This document shows, piece by piece, positions 15,613-16,248 of a stretch of 16,248 nucleotides of DNA (position 1 is its first letter; every line of letters starts with the position of its first letter). Source of the DNA: Willaertia magna. Lineage: Eukaryota; Heterolobosea; Eutetramitea; Acrasida; Naegleriidae. The position numbers and the translations under genes are program-made. The notes under the pieces are model-generated. The model saw only the letters and a list, made by a program, of their open reading frames with translations. It made no database searches and was not told where the DNA came from. The DNA is taken from assembly GCA_902984215.1 (NCBI GenBank), contig CADWAF010000233.1:1-16248 (forward strand), read 5' to 3'.

Positions 15613-16248
15613 ATGTCCACAAACAACAATTCCCTTCAAGATAACGTTTTCAAATTCTATAACATGATGACCACTTGTTCATCAGCCTTAGACGAATTAA
15701 TTTCCAAACCAACAGTTAAATCTTCTTTAAAATTAACACAACAAGAAACTGATTTACTTTTCCATGGTTGTGGTGTTTATCATTTACAAGAAACTCAACA
15801 ACAAGAACAAAATAAAAAGAATTGTATTTCTTCTTTACCTCTCTTTAAAACTCAAGAAGAATTATTAAAAGAAGAAAATGCAACAAGTACTCTTTCTTTT
15901 AATGAAAATTATTTAATTAAAAATAAACCACAAGTTTTAAATCATTTACAAAAATGTTTTAATGAAGATGTTGAAACAAATAATTTATTAATGAATACAA
16001 TTGATACTTTACAAGAATTAGAAAAACCAAATAGTTTAAAAAATGTGTTTCCAAATATAATTGAAAATATTAAACAAGAAAAGGAAATTTCATTAAATGA
16101 TTTTCATAATCAATCAAATGTCAATCAAACTTTAAATCAATTAAATAATAAATATTTTAAAAAAGAATTAAATGAATTTAAAAATTGTATTAAAGAAAAA
16201 CAAATAAGTTCAAATACAACAAATCCATTAATTTTAGTTGAAAATTGT
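15613..16248 (+). CDS. N-terminal part of an unrecognised protein, cut by the right edge
   Basis: An open frame of 212 codons starts at an ATG preceded by a run of A (15613) and reaches the edge without a stop. Residues 1-65 are the most protein-like part (FKFYNMMTTCSSALDELI, LTQQETDLLFHGCGVYHL). From there on the chain is rich in Asn, Lys, Gln, Glu and Leu, with many short predicted helices (LNHLQKCFNED, LNQLNNKYFKKELNEFKN) that could form coiled coils. No domain is recognised. The Leu/Asn/Lys content follows the AT-rich codon use of the region. Confidence 0.75.
   Translation, partial: MSTNNNSLQDNVFKFYNMMTTCSSALDELISKPTVKSSLKLTQQETDLLFHGCGVYHLQETQQQEQNKKNCISSLPLFKTQEELLKEENATSTLSFNENYLIKNKPQVLNHLQKCFNEDVETNNLLMNTIDTLQELEKPNSLKNVFPNIIENIKQEKEISLNDFHNQSNVNQTLNQLNNKYFKKELNEFKNCIKEKQISSNTTNPLILVENC

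Noticed and set aside
15441..15629. Minus-strand hydrophobic 62-residue frame across the right-hand promoter
   Set aside because: Phe/Ile-rich translation of A-runs on the other strand; it overlaps the start of the right-edge gene.
1..16248. CRISPR arrays, insertion sequences, transposons or viral genes
   Set aside because: No spaced direct-repeat array, transposase or integrase motif, terminal inverted repeats or viral structural gene is visible.

Overview
The window is nuclear DNA from an AT-rich, free-living, intron-bearing protist. The evidence is the standard genetic code (TAA/TGA are always stops), spliceosomal introns of only 38-60 nt with GTRRGT donors and AG acceptors, closely packed genes on both strands, asparagine/glutamine/serine tracts, and eukaryotic families: ALG2, COX6B, an AGC kinase, a LisH/RasGEF_N protein and a retinol-dehydrogenase-like SDR. 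A heterolobosean amoeba (Naegleria/Willaertia type) is my best guess, but that is inference; nothing in the sequence fixes the genus.

Layout from left to right. A minus-strand gene enters from the left edge (1-519). Next is a two-exon mitochondrial-type thioredoxin (635-1152, minus), divergent from ALG2 (1262-2527, plus). An unrecognised two-exon low-complexity protein follows (2776-3414, plus), convergent with a two-exon COX6B (3522-4102, minus). Then come an unrecognised 291-residue protein (4506-5381, minus), a two-exon radical-SAM-like protein (5416-7049, minus) and a four-exon AGC kinase-WD40 fusion (7214-9600, minus). The kinase gene is divergent from a two-exon LisH/RasGEF_N protein (9831-11574, plus). 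The last genes are a membrane-anchored SDR (11767-12828, minus), a secreted EEP-fold phosphodiesterase/nuclease (13025-14116, minus), an unrecognised low-complexity protein (14572-15192, minus) and a gene leaving the right edge (15613-16248, plus).

Six of the genes only make sense after splicing. The joins restore family motifs across exon borders: thioredoxin WCGPCRML, the COX6B tail, the Cys-x2-Cys...Cys-x2-His ribbon of the radical-SAM-like protein, and the kinase TFCGTAEYLAPE loop. This is strong internal evidence for those introns.

The genes do not form a pathway. Mitochondrial functions (thioredoxin, COX6B), ER glycosylation (ALG2), signalling (kinase, RasGEF_N) and secretion (EEP) are mixed, as expected for ordinary eukaryotic gene order. 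The two most interesting items are the radical-SAM-like protein, which keeps the flanking family motifs of MJ0619/Tes-type enzymes but has no CX3CX2C cluster site, and the AGC kinase-WD40 fusion, whose activation segment is carried on a 21-nt microexon.
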